DNA from: Pseudomonadota bacterium
Lineage (GTDB): Bacteria; Myxococcota_A; UBA796; GCA-2862545
Length of the DNA: 43,833 nt
Direction of reading: 5' to 3'
Assembly: GCA_947475315.1 (NCBI GenBank)
Contig: CANJMY010000025.1
Coordinates: 1-43,833, forward strand
The notes under the pieces are model-generated. The model did no database searches. It was not told the DNA's origin and saw only the letters and a list, made by a program, of their open reading frames with translations. The number at the start of each line of letters is the position of its first letter. Within the stretch, counting starts at the first letter, position 1. Positions 9,050 through 19,252 of the stretch are shown here, piece by piece. Position numbers and translations under genes: made by a program.

Positions 9050-9287
9050 GCTCGCACTCCAAGATCTGGAAGGTGTTGCACGCCGCGTCCTGGACGCAGG
9101 CCAGGTAATTGTCCACGTCTACGCCAGACTCTTCCCAGTAGGCGCAGCCCTGCAGGCAGGTTTCGCGCGTGGGAAAGGCCGGGTAGGCGCACGTGGTGAC
9201 GAGCTCGTTGCACGTGAAGTCACACGACGTGCTGGCGACCTGTTGGGCGCACCCGGCGAGCAGCAGGAGCGAGAGACACAAGCGCAT
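9021..9287 (-). CDS. Small Cys-rich lipoprotein
   Basis: The protein has 88 residues from the ATG at 9287. The signal peptide MRLCLSLLLLAGC contains a lipobox (LAGC). The mature part has eight further Cys (in SCDFTCNELVTTC, TCLQGC, ACVQDAAC and LEC), spaced like a disulfide-rich alpha-helical module. It overlaps the beta-propeller gene by 29 bases and probably starts the operon. No function is recognisable; a role as a partner of the propeller lipoprotein is inferred from the overlap only. An upstream extension of the frame has no signal peptide and was not used. Confidence 0.78.
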   Translation of the reverse strand: MRLCLSLLLLAGCAQQVASTSCDFTCNELVTTCAYPAFPTRETCLQGCAYWEESGVDVDNYLACVQDAACNTFQILECEHEFGVSSAQ

Positions 9288-9381
9288 GGAGGCGTCCGGG
9301 AAAGGGGCGGCGTTCGGCACGCTACCTACACTATCCCAAGAAAGGACGACCCTCCACGGCAATGCGTGAGATCCGTACCGA

Positions 9382-9408
9382 GCGGGCCCCGGCACATGCG
9401 GGGCCCGC
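9382..9408 (-). terminator. Strong hairpin downstream of bipA
   Basis: GCGGGCCCCG (9382-9391) and CGGGGCCCGC (9399-9408) form a perfect 10-bp stem around a 7-base loop, 26 bases after the bipA stop on the minus strand. There is no T-tract, but the stem is very stable. Confidence 0.55.
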
Positions 9409-9434
9409 GAGCGGACACGGACGCGACGCGAGCC

Positions 9435-11255
<1,821 letters not shown>

Positions 11256-11317
11256 GTGGAAACCCTCGGGGCCGCGCCGAGTAACGCGCGGGCAGCCCCG
11301 GGGGCGAGAAAAGTACG

Positions 11318-12592
11318 CTACTTCTGTGCGAAGGTGTACGTCACAGGACCGCCCTTGGCGCTCGGCGGGAAGCTCATCGACTGGAAGGCGCCGTCCAGGC
11401 AACGCTCCAGGCGGCCACCGGACAGCTCAGGGTTGGCCACGCGCAAGTTGGTGGCCGAGCCCGACGCCGACAGGTTGAACGTGGTCCGGACCTCGAACGG
11501 CTTGACCAGCTCTTGGGACACGAGGGCGTCGTAGAAGCAGCGCTTCACCTTCACGTTCGTCGAGACGATCGTGTTGATGACCTCACGCGGGACGGTGGCC
11601 ATCAAGCCCTCGCCGCCGTTGTTGCCGGGGGCGTCCGCCGTGCCGGTGGACGACGTGGGGCGGCTGGTGGACGCCAGGGGCTTGGGCGCGGGCTCGGGAT
11701 CGGGCTCGATCGCCGTGGAGCGGGCCGGGGCGGGCGCAGGCGCCGGGGTGCGCGTGGGCGCAGGCGCCGGGGCGCGCGCGGGGGCCGGGGCAGGGGTGGC
11801 CGTGCGCGTGGGCGCAGGCGCGGGCGCCGGGGCAGGAACGGGCGCAGGCGTGGGCGCCGGAGCGGCCACAGGAGCGGCCGCGGGCGCAGGCGCCGGAGCC
11901 GCGGCGGGCTGCTGCTTCCAGGCCAGGTCAGGGGCCGCAGCCGCAGCCGCCGGAGCCGCAGCCGCGTCGACGGGCGCGGGGGCCTCAGTCGGCGCAGGCG
12001 CGACCGCGACAGGCGGGGCCTGCCCGCCGGCGTTCTGCGACGCGATGTAGTTGGCGCCGAAGATGGCGCCGCCGCCGCCCGCGCAGACCGCGGCGAGCGC
12101 GGCCACCACGATGACCGCGCCCATGCCCATGCCGCCCGAAGGGGCAGGCGCGGGGGCGGGGGCGGGCGCCGCAGACGCCGGGCGCACGTACGGAGGAGGC
12201 GCAGGCGCCGCGACAGGCGCCGGGGCGGGCTCAGAGCCCAGCGTGCCCGCGCGCGCCTTGGCGAGCAGGGCGCGGTCGGCGCCCGAGATGGGCGCGCCGA
12301 CGAGGGCGATGTCGTCTTCTTCGACGATCTTGTTCTTGGTGCGGCGGACGACCGGCACGGTCTTGTCGTCGTCGTTCTCTTCCACCGGCGCCACGACGCC
12401 TGAGTCCGCGACGCCCGCGGTCACGGGGATGGCCGGGACCACCACGCGCTCGTCAGGGTCCGCGCCCGGCGAGGGCTTGGGGATCAGAAGGCGGCTGTTG
12501 CACTGCCGACACGTGGCCTTGTTGATCGGCTTGAGCAGCTTCTCGTTGGGGACCTTGTAGCTAGCAGCGCACTGATCGCAGACGACGCGCAT
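11318..12592 (-). CDS. Zinc-ribbon / Pro-Ala-rich / AgmX-PglI-tail membrane protein
   Basis: The protein has 424 residues in three parts. An N-terminal zinc ribbon of the MJ0042 type has Cys5, Cys8, Cys28 and Cys31 (CDQC...CRQC). After an acidic linker, a single membrane helix lies near residues 155-180 (AVIVVAALAAVCAGGGGAIF). About 150 residues of Pro/Ala/Thr repeats (units like APAPAPTRTP) then span the periplasm. The last 95 residues resemble the AgmX/PglI (myxobacterial, TonB-like) tail: VPREVINTIVSTN, VKRCFYDAL and LERCLDGAFQSMSFPP. Such proteins couple the inner membrane to envelope machines, for example in gliding motility. The exact role here is unknown. A sigma70-like promoter lies about 60 bases upstream. 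Confidence 0.85.
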   Translation of the reverse strand: MRVVCDQCAASYKVPNEKLLKPINKATCRQCNSRLLIPKPSPGADPDERVVVPAIPVTAGVADSGVVAPVEENDDDKTVPVVRRTKNKIVEEDDIALVGAPISGADRALLAKARAGTLGSEPAPAPVAAPAPPPYVRPASAAPAPAPAPAPSGGMGMGAVIVVAALAAVCAGGGGAIFGANYIASQNAGGQAPPVAVAPAPTEAPAPVDAAAAPAAAAAAPDLAWKQQPAAAPAPAPAAAPVAAPAPTPAPVPAPAPAPAPTRTATPAPAPARAPAPAPTRTPAPAPAPARSTAIEPDPEPAPKPLASTSRPTSSTGTADAPGNNGGEGLMATVPREVINTIVSTNVKVKRCFYDALVSQELVKPFEVRTTFNLSASGSATNLRVANPELSGGRLERCLDGAFQSMSFPPSAKGGPVTYTFAQK

Positions 12593-12649
12593 CGTTCACA
12601 TCCGTCCTGAAAGACCTCGCCCGTGTGGGGCGGTGCTTTTGGGTGCCCA

Positions 12650-12679
12650 CCAATACGCGATCTGTGACCGGAACGTCAA
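12650..12679 (-). promoter_or_regulatory. Sigma70-like promoter for the zinc-ribbon gene
   Basis: On the minus strand TTGACG (12679-12674) is followed after 18 bases by TATTGG (12655-12650). This leaves a leader of about 50 bases before the ATG at 12592. The -35 box is good and the -10 box moderate. Confidence 0.5.
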
Positions 12680-12732
12680 GGCGCGGACCTCCGGGTTGCC
12701 GCGTAGGTGGGATTTTCGAGGGATCGGCGCGG

Positions 12733-13347
12733 TCAGCCTAGGAAGCGCTCCATTGCGCGTCGGAAGGCCAGCTGGTCGACCAAGTCTTCCAGGTAGTCGG
12801 CGTTCTCGCTGTCCCAGACCAGCAGGGGGCTGGCGTTCCAACCCCCGATCCAGCCCTCATAGAGCCCGTTCAGGCTCCGCAGGTACTCGAGCGGGATCGC
12901 CTGCTCGCTCGGGCGGCCGCGGCGCTTGATGCGGCCGCGGATCGAACGGACGCTGCAGCGCAGGTAGATCATGAGGTCCGGCGGACGCAGGCTGCGCCGC
13001 ATGGCCTCGTAGAGCTCCTTGTAGGTGGCGAAGTCACGGTCGCTCATGCGCCCCGAGCGGTGCAGGTGCGTCGCGAAGATCTCCGCGTCTTCGTAGATGG
13101 TCCGGTCCTGGATGAGCGTGCCGGGCGTGTGCTCCAGCTCGCGGTGCAGGCGGTACTTGTGCGCCAGGAACCACATCTGGCTGTGGAACGACCAGCGCTC
13201 CATCTCGGCGTAGAAGTCGTCCAGGTACGGGTTCGCCAGGTAGGGCTCGAACACCGGCTGGAAGCCGTACTCGCTCGACATGTACGAGACGAGTGACGTC
13301 TTGCCGACGCCGATGTTGCCTGCGACGGCGATGAACCGGTCGGCCAC
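12733..13347 (-). CDS. Deoxynucleoside kinase
   Basis: The protein has 204 residues and a GTG start at 13347. The P-loop GNIGVGKTS is at residues 10-18. It is followed by the substrate-site EP motif (FEPYLANPYLDDFY), the DR motif in IQDRTIYEDAE and an Arg-rich lid (RIKRRGRPSE). This is the dNK family (dGK/dAK/dCK-like), which phosphorylates deoxynucleosides with ATP in the salvage pathway. The base specificity cannot be read. The gene stands between unrelated envelope genes. Confidence 0.92.
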   Translation of the reverse strand: MADRFIAVAGNIGVGKTSLVSYMSSEYGFQPVFEPYLANPYLDDFYAEMERWSFHSQMWFLAHKYRLHRELEHTPGTLIQDRTIYEDAEIFATHLHRSGRMSDRDFATYKELYEAMRRSLRPPDLMIYLRCSVRSIRGRIKRRGRPSEQAIPLEYLRSLNGLYEGWIGGWNASPLLVWDSENADYLEDLVDQLAFRRAMERFLG

Positions 13348-13380
13348 GAAAGCTCCGAAGGAACAGGCGAGATCAGGACG

Positions 13381-13407
13381 GGGCGGTCACCACCGTGGCG
13401 ACCGCCC
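13381..13407 (-). terminator. Terminator-like hairpin after the ceramidase-like gene
   Basis: GGGCGGTC (13381-13388) and GACCGCCC (13400-13407) form a perfect 8-bp stem, continued inward by CCA/TGG after one mismatch. It lies 14 bases past the stop at 13422 on the minus strand, before the kinase gene. No T-tract is present. Confidence 0.5.
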
Positions 13408-13421
13408 ACACGTCACGAGGA

Positions 13422-16016
13422 TCAGCCGCCGACGACGTTGAAGCTGAAGCTGCCGGTGTTGCCGTACGCGTCGGTCACGATGACCGAGTAGACGTCCTCG
13501 CCCGCCGGGAACGCGATCCACGAGCGGCTGTTCTGGGGTTCGGGCGCGGTCACGGTCTCGGTGTGCACGCCGAGGTTGGTGGTCCACTCGACGGTCAGGT
13601 CGCCGCGGAGGGGGTTGTCACCCTTGGACTGACCGGCGATGTCGATGAGGCGGTAGCCCTGGTCCGGGCCGCGCAGGCTGGTCCACAGGCCGCCCGTGTC
13701 CGGCGTGATCGTCACGTCGGCCGGGAGGACCTCGAACTCGTTGCTGGTGAACTCGTAGGTGGACGTGGGCCACGGGTAGGTCGTGGCGCCACCGGTGTAG
13801 CTGTGGCCGTACACGTGCAGGCGGTAGTTGCCGAGCGCCATGCTCGTGCGCTCGCGGACGTCGCCCACGGCCTGGTAGATGGCCCACCAGTAGTGGGTCT
13901 GCTCGGCGCTCGCGGGGAACAGCGGATCAGGCGTCCAGCCGATGGCCATGTGCTGGAGATCATCGTTGATCTCGCGGCCGGTCGGCGTGGTCACGGGGGC
14001 CCAGTCGCCGCCCTCCGCCTGGTGCTCGAGCACGATGCGCGGGTCATCCACGCCGGGGTCGCCGCCGATCCAGCCGATCTGGACGATGCCGTCGAGGCGC
14101 TTGATCTGGTCGGGGATGGTCAGGTCACGCGTGAACTTGGGCGGGATCCAGTAGTACTCGGGGACCGTGGCGTTGGTCAGCACCGTGCCCGCGTTCGGCG
14201 ACAGGTCAGGCGCCTCCGTCTCCAGCGGCCACTCGGGGTAGGCCTGGATGCCGTCGCGGGCCTTGACGAAGGGCTGCGCCTTGTCGTCCATCAAGCTGCT
14301 CTTCACGTACTTCATCATCGACTCGACGATGTACTCAGCGCCCAGCGGACCCCAGATGGAGATGTCCGGCTCGTAGCCGCCGCGCAGCCAGTCCTCAGCG
14401 GGGAGCAGGTAGCCGTCGTGGTGCATGGAGTAGCCGAACGCGACGGTGTCCTCGATGCCGAGCTCCTTGGCGCGGTGCTTCCAGGTCTCCTCAAGCAGAT
14501 GGACGGGCTCGCCGGGCAGGAAGCCGAGCAGCACGTTCGACGCGTCGACGTTGGTGCCGTCCGCGCGGTGCACGGGGATGCCGTTGAGGCTGCTGGCCGC
14601 AGTGTAGGTGGCGCGGAAGCCATCCAGCGGCAGCGCGGTCTGTTCGTCCGACAGCAGGAAGAAGGACTTGAGCAGGATGGTCATGAACTCCACCTGCATG
14701 CAGTAGCTGTACTCGGGCGCGAAGGTGTTCATGCCGCCGACCGGCAGATCAAAGTCACCCGAGCCGCAGAAGACCGCGCCCCACTGCGTGTTCCACTCGT
14801 CGAGCGGCGAGATGATCTGGCCGTTCTCGTCGTAGACCTTGTCGTCGGAGTACCAGTTCGGGTTGGTCTGGACCTTGGGGTAGAACCAGTCGACCGTGCC
14901 GTTACGCGTGACCTTCACCGCGTCGTGGTTCATCTCCACTGGGCGCGAGAGGGTCTCCATGGTGATCGGGCCCTTGGTGGTGGCCGTGGCCTCACGCAGG
15001 GCCAGGATCGGGTCGCGGGCGTAGATGCCGACCGTCTCCATGCGGGCCCAGCCGTCGTCCGAGCCGCCCACGCTGGCGTCGCCCGCCGCGGTGTTGAGGA
15101 ACATCGCGATCATCGGCGTGTCGAAGGACTCCTCGAGCTCGCGCTCGACCATGACCGTGGCGTCGCCGGTGGCCATGGAGCTGGAGTCGTCCTCGACGTA
15201 GGGGTGCATGCCCCAGGCCACGACCATCGCGATTGGGTCCGTCGAATCCGCCTTGTCGATGCGGAGCACGTTCAGGTACGGGTCCTTGGCGCCCTCCTCC
15301 GCCGCCGTCAGGTCGGCGAAGATGTCCAGACCCTCAAAGCCGTTGGCCGGATCCGGGTCATTCTCAGGGCGGCGGTCATGGTAGACCTTGTCCGCATCCC
15401 AGTCCTTGGCGATGCCCATGCCCACCGACGCGGGCTCCAGGTTCTGGTAGGCCTTGAAGGCGACCTGCGCGATCTGCTCGATCATGCGGGTCTCGTTCTC
15501 CTTGTCGAACTTGTCGTGGCCAAGGAAGAAGCCTGTGGACTGCGAGAAGGTGCCGAACGAGCTGTGGTTGTGGTTGCCGCTGTGGGTGACCATGCCGCTC
15601 AGCTCTTCGCCGGTGAGCTCCTCCAGGCGGGTGGTGATGCCGTCCACCAGGCCGTCGAACGAGTAGATGACGTCGGTCTTGGTCATGACCAGGTGCTGGC
15701 CTTGGCCGTTGGTGAGCCACACGACCTTGAGCGCGGGGCGAAGGTGCACGCCGGTGCTCTCGACGAACGCCGTGGCGTACTGGCTGTCGCGATCGTCCTG
15801 CTTGGACATGCTGCCCATGCAGCCGCAGCGCGCCGTGTAGCCGGACAGCGGCGTGCCGATCGGCAGGTGGAGCGCGTCCTCGGCGGCGCCGGCCATGAGC
15901 GTGCCCGCGACCAGCGGCGGGGCCTCGACGTCGGTGTCGCCCGCAGGGTCATCCTTGCCATTGCAGCCGGCCGCCAAGAGGCCGAGCAGACCCACACCCA
16001 TCAAGTAACGGACCAT
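13422..16016 (-). CDS. Lipoprotein resembling neutral/alkaline ceramidase, with C-terminal Ig-like region
   Basis: The protein has 864 residues from the ATG at 16016. The signal peptide MVRYLMGVGLLGLLAAGC has a lipobox at Cys18, followed by the GDTDVEAPP tether. Features of the neutral ceramidase-type N-terminal domain are visible: a His cluster VTHSGNHNHSSFG (residues 143-155, where ceramidases have THTHSG), a later metal-site-like segment AWGMHPYVEDDSSS and a GD-S motif NTAAGDAS. The C-terminal 100 residues or so (ending GNTGSFSFNVVGG) look like an Ig/Big-type sandwich. It may hydrolyse an amide- or ester-linked lipid at the cell surface. The nucleophile and metal ligands differ from classic ceramidases, so the substrate is open. 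Followed on the minus strand by a hairpin and then a nucleoside kinase gene. Confidence 0.78.
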   Translation of the reverse strand: MVRYLMGVGLLGLLAAGCNGKDDPAGDTDVEAPPLVAGTLMAGAAEDALHLPIGTPLSGYTARCGCMGSMSKQDDRDSQYATAFVESTGVHLRPALKVVWLTNGQGQHLVMTKTDVIYSFDGLVDGITTRLEELTGEELSGMVTHSGNHNHSSFGTFSQSTGFFLGHDKFDKENETRMIEQIAQVAFKAYQNLEPASVGMGIAKDWDADKVYHDRRPENDPDPANGFEGLDIFADLTAAEEGAKDPYLNVLRIDKADSTDPIAMVVAWGMHPYVEDDSSSMATGDATVMVERELEESFDTPMIAMFLNTAAGDASVGGSDDGWARMETVGIYARDPILALREATATTKGPITMETLSRPVEMNHDAVKVTRNGTVDWFYPKVQTNPNWYSDDKVYDENGQIISPLDEWNTQWGAVFCGSGDFDLPVGGMNTFAPEYSYCMQVEFMTILLKSFFLLSDEQTALPLDGFRATYTAASSLNGIPVHRADGTNVDASNVLLGFLPGEPVHLLEETWKHRAKELGIEDTVAFGYSMHHDGYLLPAEDWLRGGYEPDISIWGPLGAEYIVESMMKYVKSSLMDDKAQPFVKARDGIQAYPEWPLETEAPDLSPNAGTVLTNATVPEYYWIPPKFTRDLTIPDQIKRLDGIVQIGWIGGDPGVDDPRIVLEHQAEGGDWAPVTTPTGREINDDLQHMAIGWTPDPLFPASAEQTHYWWAIYQAVGDVRERTSMALGNYRLHVYGHSYTGGATTYPWPTSTYEFTSNEFEVLPADVTITPDTGGLWTSLRGPDQGYRLIDIAGQSKGDNPLRGDLTVEWTTNLGVHTETVTAPEPQNSRSWIAFPAGEDVYSVIVTDAYGNTGSFSFNVVGG

Positions 16017-16191
16017 CGCGCTCTCCACGTTCGGGCTGGTCGTCGGGCCTCGCCTCGGGGCCCACCACGCCAGGACGCGGCAAGGTACCACAACCGTCCG
16101 ACGCGCCGCCAGCAGACTTGTGGATCCGGCGTCAGGAACCGGTGAGACCGTAGATGGGCCGCCTCTCCGGCAGGCGGAATGCAAGCCTGTC

Positions 16192-16221
16192 TTGACGGCA
16201 AGCGCCCGAACCTTCTATGTC
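16192..16221 (+). promoter_or_regulatory. Candidate sigma70 promoter
   Basis: TTGACG at 16192-16197 is followed after 18 bases by TATGTC at 16216-16221, about 24 bases before the ATG of the next gene. The -35 box is good and the -10 box weak. The same 229-bp gap also serves the divergent ceramidase-like gene and has a 6-bp inverted repeat CCGCCT-N7-AGGCGG just upstream. Confidence 0.4.
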
Positions 16222-16245
16222 GCACCCGAACGATGGAGGATCTTC

Positions 16246-17238
16246 ATGACGCGCGCTCTTCGCTTCCTGCCGCTCGCAGTGGCCCTGGCCTGCTCCAACG
16301 GCGGCACCTCAGACAACGGCACCGACACCGACGTGGAGGACCCGAACGCCGGCCTCGACATCGACGCGGTCGGTGACTTCAGCTGCTTCACCCCCGCCGC
16401 CACCTTCGAAGCGACCACCTGGGCCGCGGCTCAGGTCGCCATCGCGAACCCGGGCAACGTCACGGTCGACGGCACGGTCGAGGACTTCGAGAAGGCCGAG
16501 CCCCGCTCCAGCCGCACCGTGAGCCTGTGGTACGGCGACGCGGTGTCGGGCGAGCCGGACGTGTCGGCTGAGGTCGGCAGCGCCGCGGGCGACGTGTCGA
16601 TCGTCTCCCCCGCCTGCCAGCCCATCACCTACCGCACCCAAGAGCTGCCGGGCCTGGGTGAGGCCAAGCCCACGTTCAAGGCTCACGCCGTGTTCGGCAA
16701 GGGCGAGGGCGGGCACATCGCCGCCACGTTCCAGTCGGTGTCCAACACCACCTACACGCTGATCCCGACCATCGTGTCGATCGACATCGACCCGACCAAG
16801 GGCTCGATCGCCGGCACCGCGTACGACTGCTCGCGTGACCCCGACATGCTGCCCGACAACGACACGGGCAAGATCAAGGGCGCGCGCATGCGCATCTTCG
16901 ACGCCGACGGCAACCCGCCCGAGGGCGCCGCGATCAAGTACTTCGTGGACGACTTCCCCGACCGCAACCAGCCCTACACGTCCGCCGACGGCCTGTGGGG
17001 CGCGTTCAACGTGCCGCCGGGCGAGTGGACCATCGAGCTGTACGCCAAGGTCGGCGGCGAGGTCGTCGTGCTCGGCCGCACCAAGGCCAGCGTCTACCCG
17101 GACACCATCAACATCGCGAACGTCTGGTCGGGCCACGAGAACGGCGTGAAGCTGCCCGCCACCTGCGTGGACGGCGGCGGCGCTGGGGACACGGACGTCC
17201 CGGCTGACACCGACGTGCCGCCGGTCACCGCCAAGTAG
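16246..17238 (+). CDS. Lipoprotein with carboxypeptidase-regulatory-like domain
   Basis: The protein has 330 residues. The ATG at 16246 follows GGAGGA. The signal peptide MTRALRFLPLAVALAC ends in a lipobox, then comes the tether SNGGTSDNGTDTDVEDP. The C-terminal third has a transthyretin-like beta-sandwich (carboxypeptidase regulatory-like) with IKGARMRIFDADGNPPEGA and GLWGAFNVPPGEWTIEL. The very C-terminus repeats the acidic motif (DTDVPADTDVPP). It is likely outer-membrane attached and probably a structural or binding protein. The neighbouring downstream gene encodes a barrel protein, separated by a terminator-like hairpin. Function unknown. Confidence 0.82.
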   Translation: MTRALRFLPLAVALACSNGGTSDNGTDTDVEDPNAGLDIDAVGDFSCFTPAATFEATTWAAAQVAIANPGNVTVDGTVEDFEKAEPRSSRTVSLWYGDAVSGEPDVSAEVGSAAGDVSIVSPACQPITYRTQELPGLGEAKPTFKAHAVFGKGEGGHIAATFQSVSNTTYTLIPTIVSIDIDPTKGSIAGTAYDCSRDPDMLPDNDTGKIKGARMRIFDADGNPPEGAAIKYFVDDFPDRNQPYTSADGLWGAFNVPPGEWTIELYAKVGGEVVVLGRTKASVYPDTINIANVWSGHENGVKLPATCVDGGGAGDTDVPADTDVPPVTAK

Positions 17239-17261
17239 TCCTTCGTTCGCACGAGCCACGG

Positions 17262-17285
17262 GGCCCGGCGCGCGCGCGTCGGGCC
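17262..17285 (+). terminator. Terminator-like hairpin
   Basis: GGCCCGGCG (17262-17270) pairs with CGTCGGGCC (17277-17285), with one G-U pair, around the loop CGCGCG. It is followed by TCCTTG. It sits in the 68-base gap between a lipoprotein gene and the barrel-protein gene, so it may end the first or attenuate the second. Confidence 0.5.
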
Positions 17286-17306
17286 TCCTTGTACAGGGGT
17301 ATCTCC

Positions 17307-19163
17307 ATGCGCATCCTCCCGTTTGCTCCGCTCCTTTGGGCCTCCATGGCTTGGGCCGCGCCCGCGCCCACCCCCGTGGCTCCCCCCGTGGTCGCGCCGC
17401 CGCCCGCCCCCGCTGGCATGACCGACGCTGAGCGCGCGACGCTGGAGCAGATGCAGGCCGAGCTCAAGGCGCTGCAAGATCAGGTGGCAGCTCAAGCCGC
17501 CGCCCTGGACAAGCAGAAGGCCGACCTGGAGGAGCAGCGCGCGGGCCTGGCCGCCGATCGCAAGGCGGTCGCCGACAACGAGCCGCCGTTCAAGCTTGAG
17601 GTCACCGGCTACTACCGGGTGCGCGGTCACCTCTTCGGCGCGGGCGGCGAGAAGTCCACGCACGGCGGCCTGTTCGCCGACCAGAAGGGCGCGGCCACCT
17701 ACATGGACCAGCGCCTGCGCGTGGGCCTGAAGTTCAACTACAAGAACCTCGCGTCGCTCAACGTGGGCGTGCAGGCGCTCGACGGCGTGCTGTTCGGCGA
17801 CAACGCCAGCAAGGAGCGCACGTCGCTGTTTGCGACCGACCCGTCCGACACCGGCCTCACCGGCGCCGAGGTCCCCAACTTCCAGGTGTTCCGCGCCTGG
17901 ACCGAGGCGCGCCTGCCGATCGGCCAGATCCGCATCGGCCGCATGACGTCGACCTGGGGCCTGGGCATCTTGGCCAACGCCGGCGACGGCTTCGACGACG
18001 ACTTCGGCGACAACTACTACGGCAACACCTACGATCGCTTCCTGTTCGGCACCAACCCGGTGAGCATCGTCCAGAAGATCACCAAGAAGGAAGAGACCAA
18101 GGAGATCCCGCTGACGCTGGCCGTCGCGGTCGATCGCTTGGTCGAGGATCCGCTGGTCCAGTACTACGGCTACAAGTGCAACCCCGGCGACGTGACGGGC
18201 GACGAGGCGTACGACGCGCGCTGCGACGCCGACGGCAACGGCACGACGGATCTGGACCACTCGTGGACCGAGAACCGCGACCCGTCGCAGCGCGCCGCCA
18301 ACTGGTGGGCCGACCCCAACGACGACGTGTGGGAGATGGTCTACGCGCTCATCTACCGTGGCTCGAAGATCAAGTACTTCGGCGGCGTGGGTGACCTCAA
18401 CGTCGGCACGTACATCATCCAGCGCCTGCAGAAGGAGACCAAGTCCAATGTCGTGATCGCCGACTTCTACCTGGACGGCAAGGTCCACGGCGTGAGCCTC
18501 GGGTTTGAAGGCGTGGGCATCTTCGGCAACACGCACGCGCTCACGCTCCCCAACAGCGGCGCGGACCCCATCGGCAAGAAGGCCCAGATCGGCGGCTACG
18601 TGCTGCGCGTCGGCTACGAGCAGGCCAAGTGGAAGGTGCTGTGGGAGAACGGCTACGCGTCCGGTGATGACGACGTGACCGACGGCAACTTCACGGGCCG
18701 CGCGCTCTCGCCCGACTACAACGTCGGCCTGCTGCTCTACGAGGAGGTGCTCGCCCGCGTGAGCGCCGCCAAGTGGACCGGCGACGCGTCCGGCCTGCGC
18801 AGCCGCGGCGGCGTGTACAACAGCCACTACATCTTCCCGCGCGTCTACGGCATGCCGATCGACAACCTCCAGGTCATCGGCGGGTTCGTGATGGGCTTCG
18901 TCGACAAGCCTGACGGCGCCGTCATCCGCTGCTCGGACAAGGACGTCGAGCGCGGCCTGAACTGCACGCCCACGCCCGGCACCAAGGGCCCGCTCGGCTG
19001 GGAGGTCGACGCGGCGGTGAAGTACAAGATCCAGAAGCACGTCTCGTTCTCGCTCGAGGGCGGCTACGCCCACACCGGCAACCGCATCCCGGTGGAGAAC
19101 GTCGGCCTCAACCCGAACGGGAACTTCTTCACGCTGCAGACCCGGCTCGCCTGGGAGTTCTGA
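17307..19163 (+). CDS. Outer-membrane beta-barrel (porin-like) protein with coiled coil
   Basis: The protein has 618 residues. The ATG at 17307 was chosen over the in-frame TTG at 17289 because AGGGG lies 7 bases before it and the signal peptide MRILPFAPLLWASMAWA starts there. After a Pro-rich stretch comes a coiled coil (about 38-90: ERATLEQMQAELKALQDQV). The remainder is rich in alternating aromatic/polar strands, for example GYYRVRGHLFG, and it ends in LQTRLAWEF, a C-terminal Phe typical of outer-membrane barrels. It looks like a large deltaproteobacterial barrel family, possibly the one modelled as TIGR04551, though I cannot confirm this. It would form a channel or anchoring barrel bound to the cell wall by the coiled coil. 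A 14-bp palindrome (GAGCGACGTCGCTC, 19162-19175) overlaps its stop. Confidence 0.82.
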   Translation: MRILPFAPLLWASMAWAAPAPTPVAPPVVAPPPAPAGMTDAERATLEQMQAELKALQDQVAAQAAALDKQKADLEEQRAGLAADRKAVADNEPPFKLEVTGYYRVRGHLFGAGGEKSTHGGLFADQKGAATYMDQRLRVGLKFNYKNLASLNVGVQALDGVLFGDNASKERTSLFATDPSDTGLTGAEVPNFQVFRAWTEARLPIGQIRIGRMTSTWGLGILANAGDGFDDDFGDNYYGNTYDRFLFGTNPVSIVQKITKKEETKEIPLTLAVAVDRLVEDPLVQYYGYKCNPGDVTGDEAYDARCDADGNGTTDLDHSWTENRDPSQRAANWWADPNDDVWEMVYALIYRGSKIKYFGGVGDLNVGTYIIQRLQKETKSNVVIADFYLDGKVHGVSLGFEGVGIFGNTHALTLPNSGADPIGKKAQIGGYVLRVGYEQAKWKVLWENGYASGDDDVTDGNFTGRALSPDYNVGLLLYEEVLARVSAAKWTGDASGLRSRGGVYNSHYIFPRVYGMPIDNLQVIGGFVMGFVDKPDGAVIRCSDKDVERGLNCTPTPGTKGPLGWEVDAAVKYKIQKHVSFSLEGGYAHTGNRIPVENVGLNPNGNFFTLQTRLAWEF

Positions 19164-19252
19164 GCGACGTCGCTCGCGTCGGCGCCCAAGCTCGCTGGGG
19201 CTGGTGCCAGACGCCTCGGCAGGTGAAGAGCACTCCCCGACCGGAGGCGCGC

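Noticed and set aside
11690-12240. Dense short repeats in GC-rich DNA
   Set aside because: They encode the Pro/Ala-rich spacer of the zinc-ribbon protein; not a CRISPR or mobile repeat.
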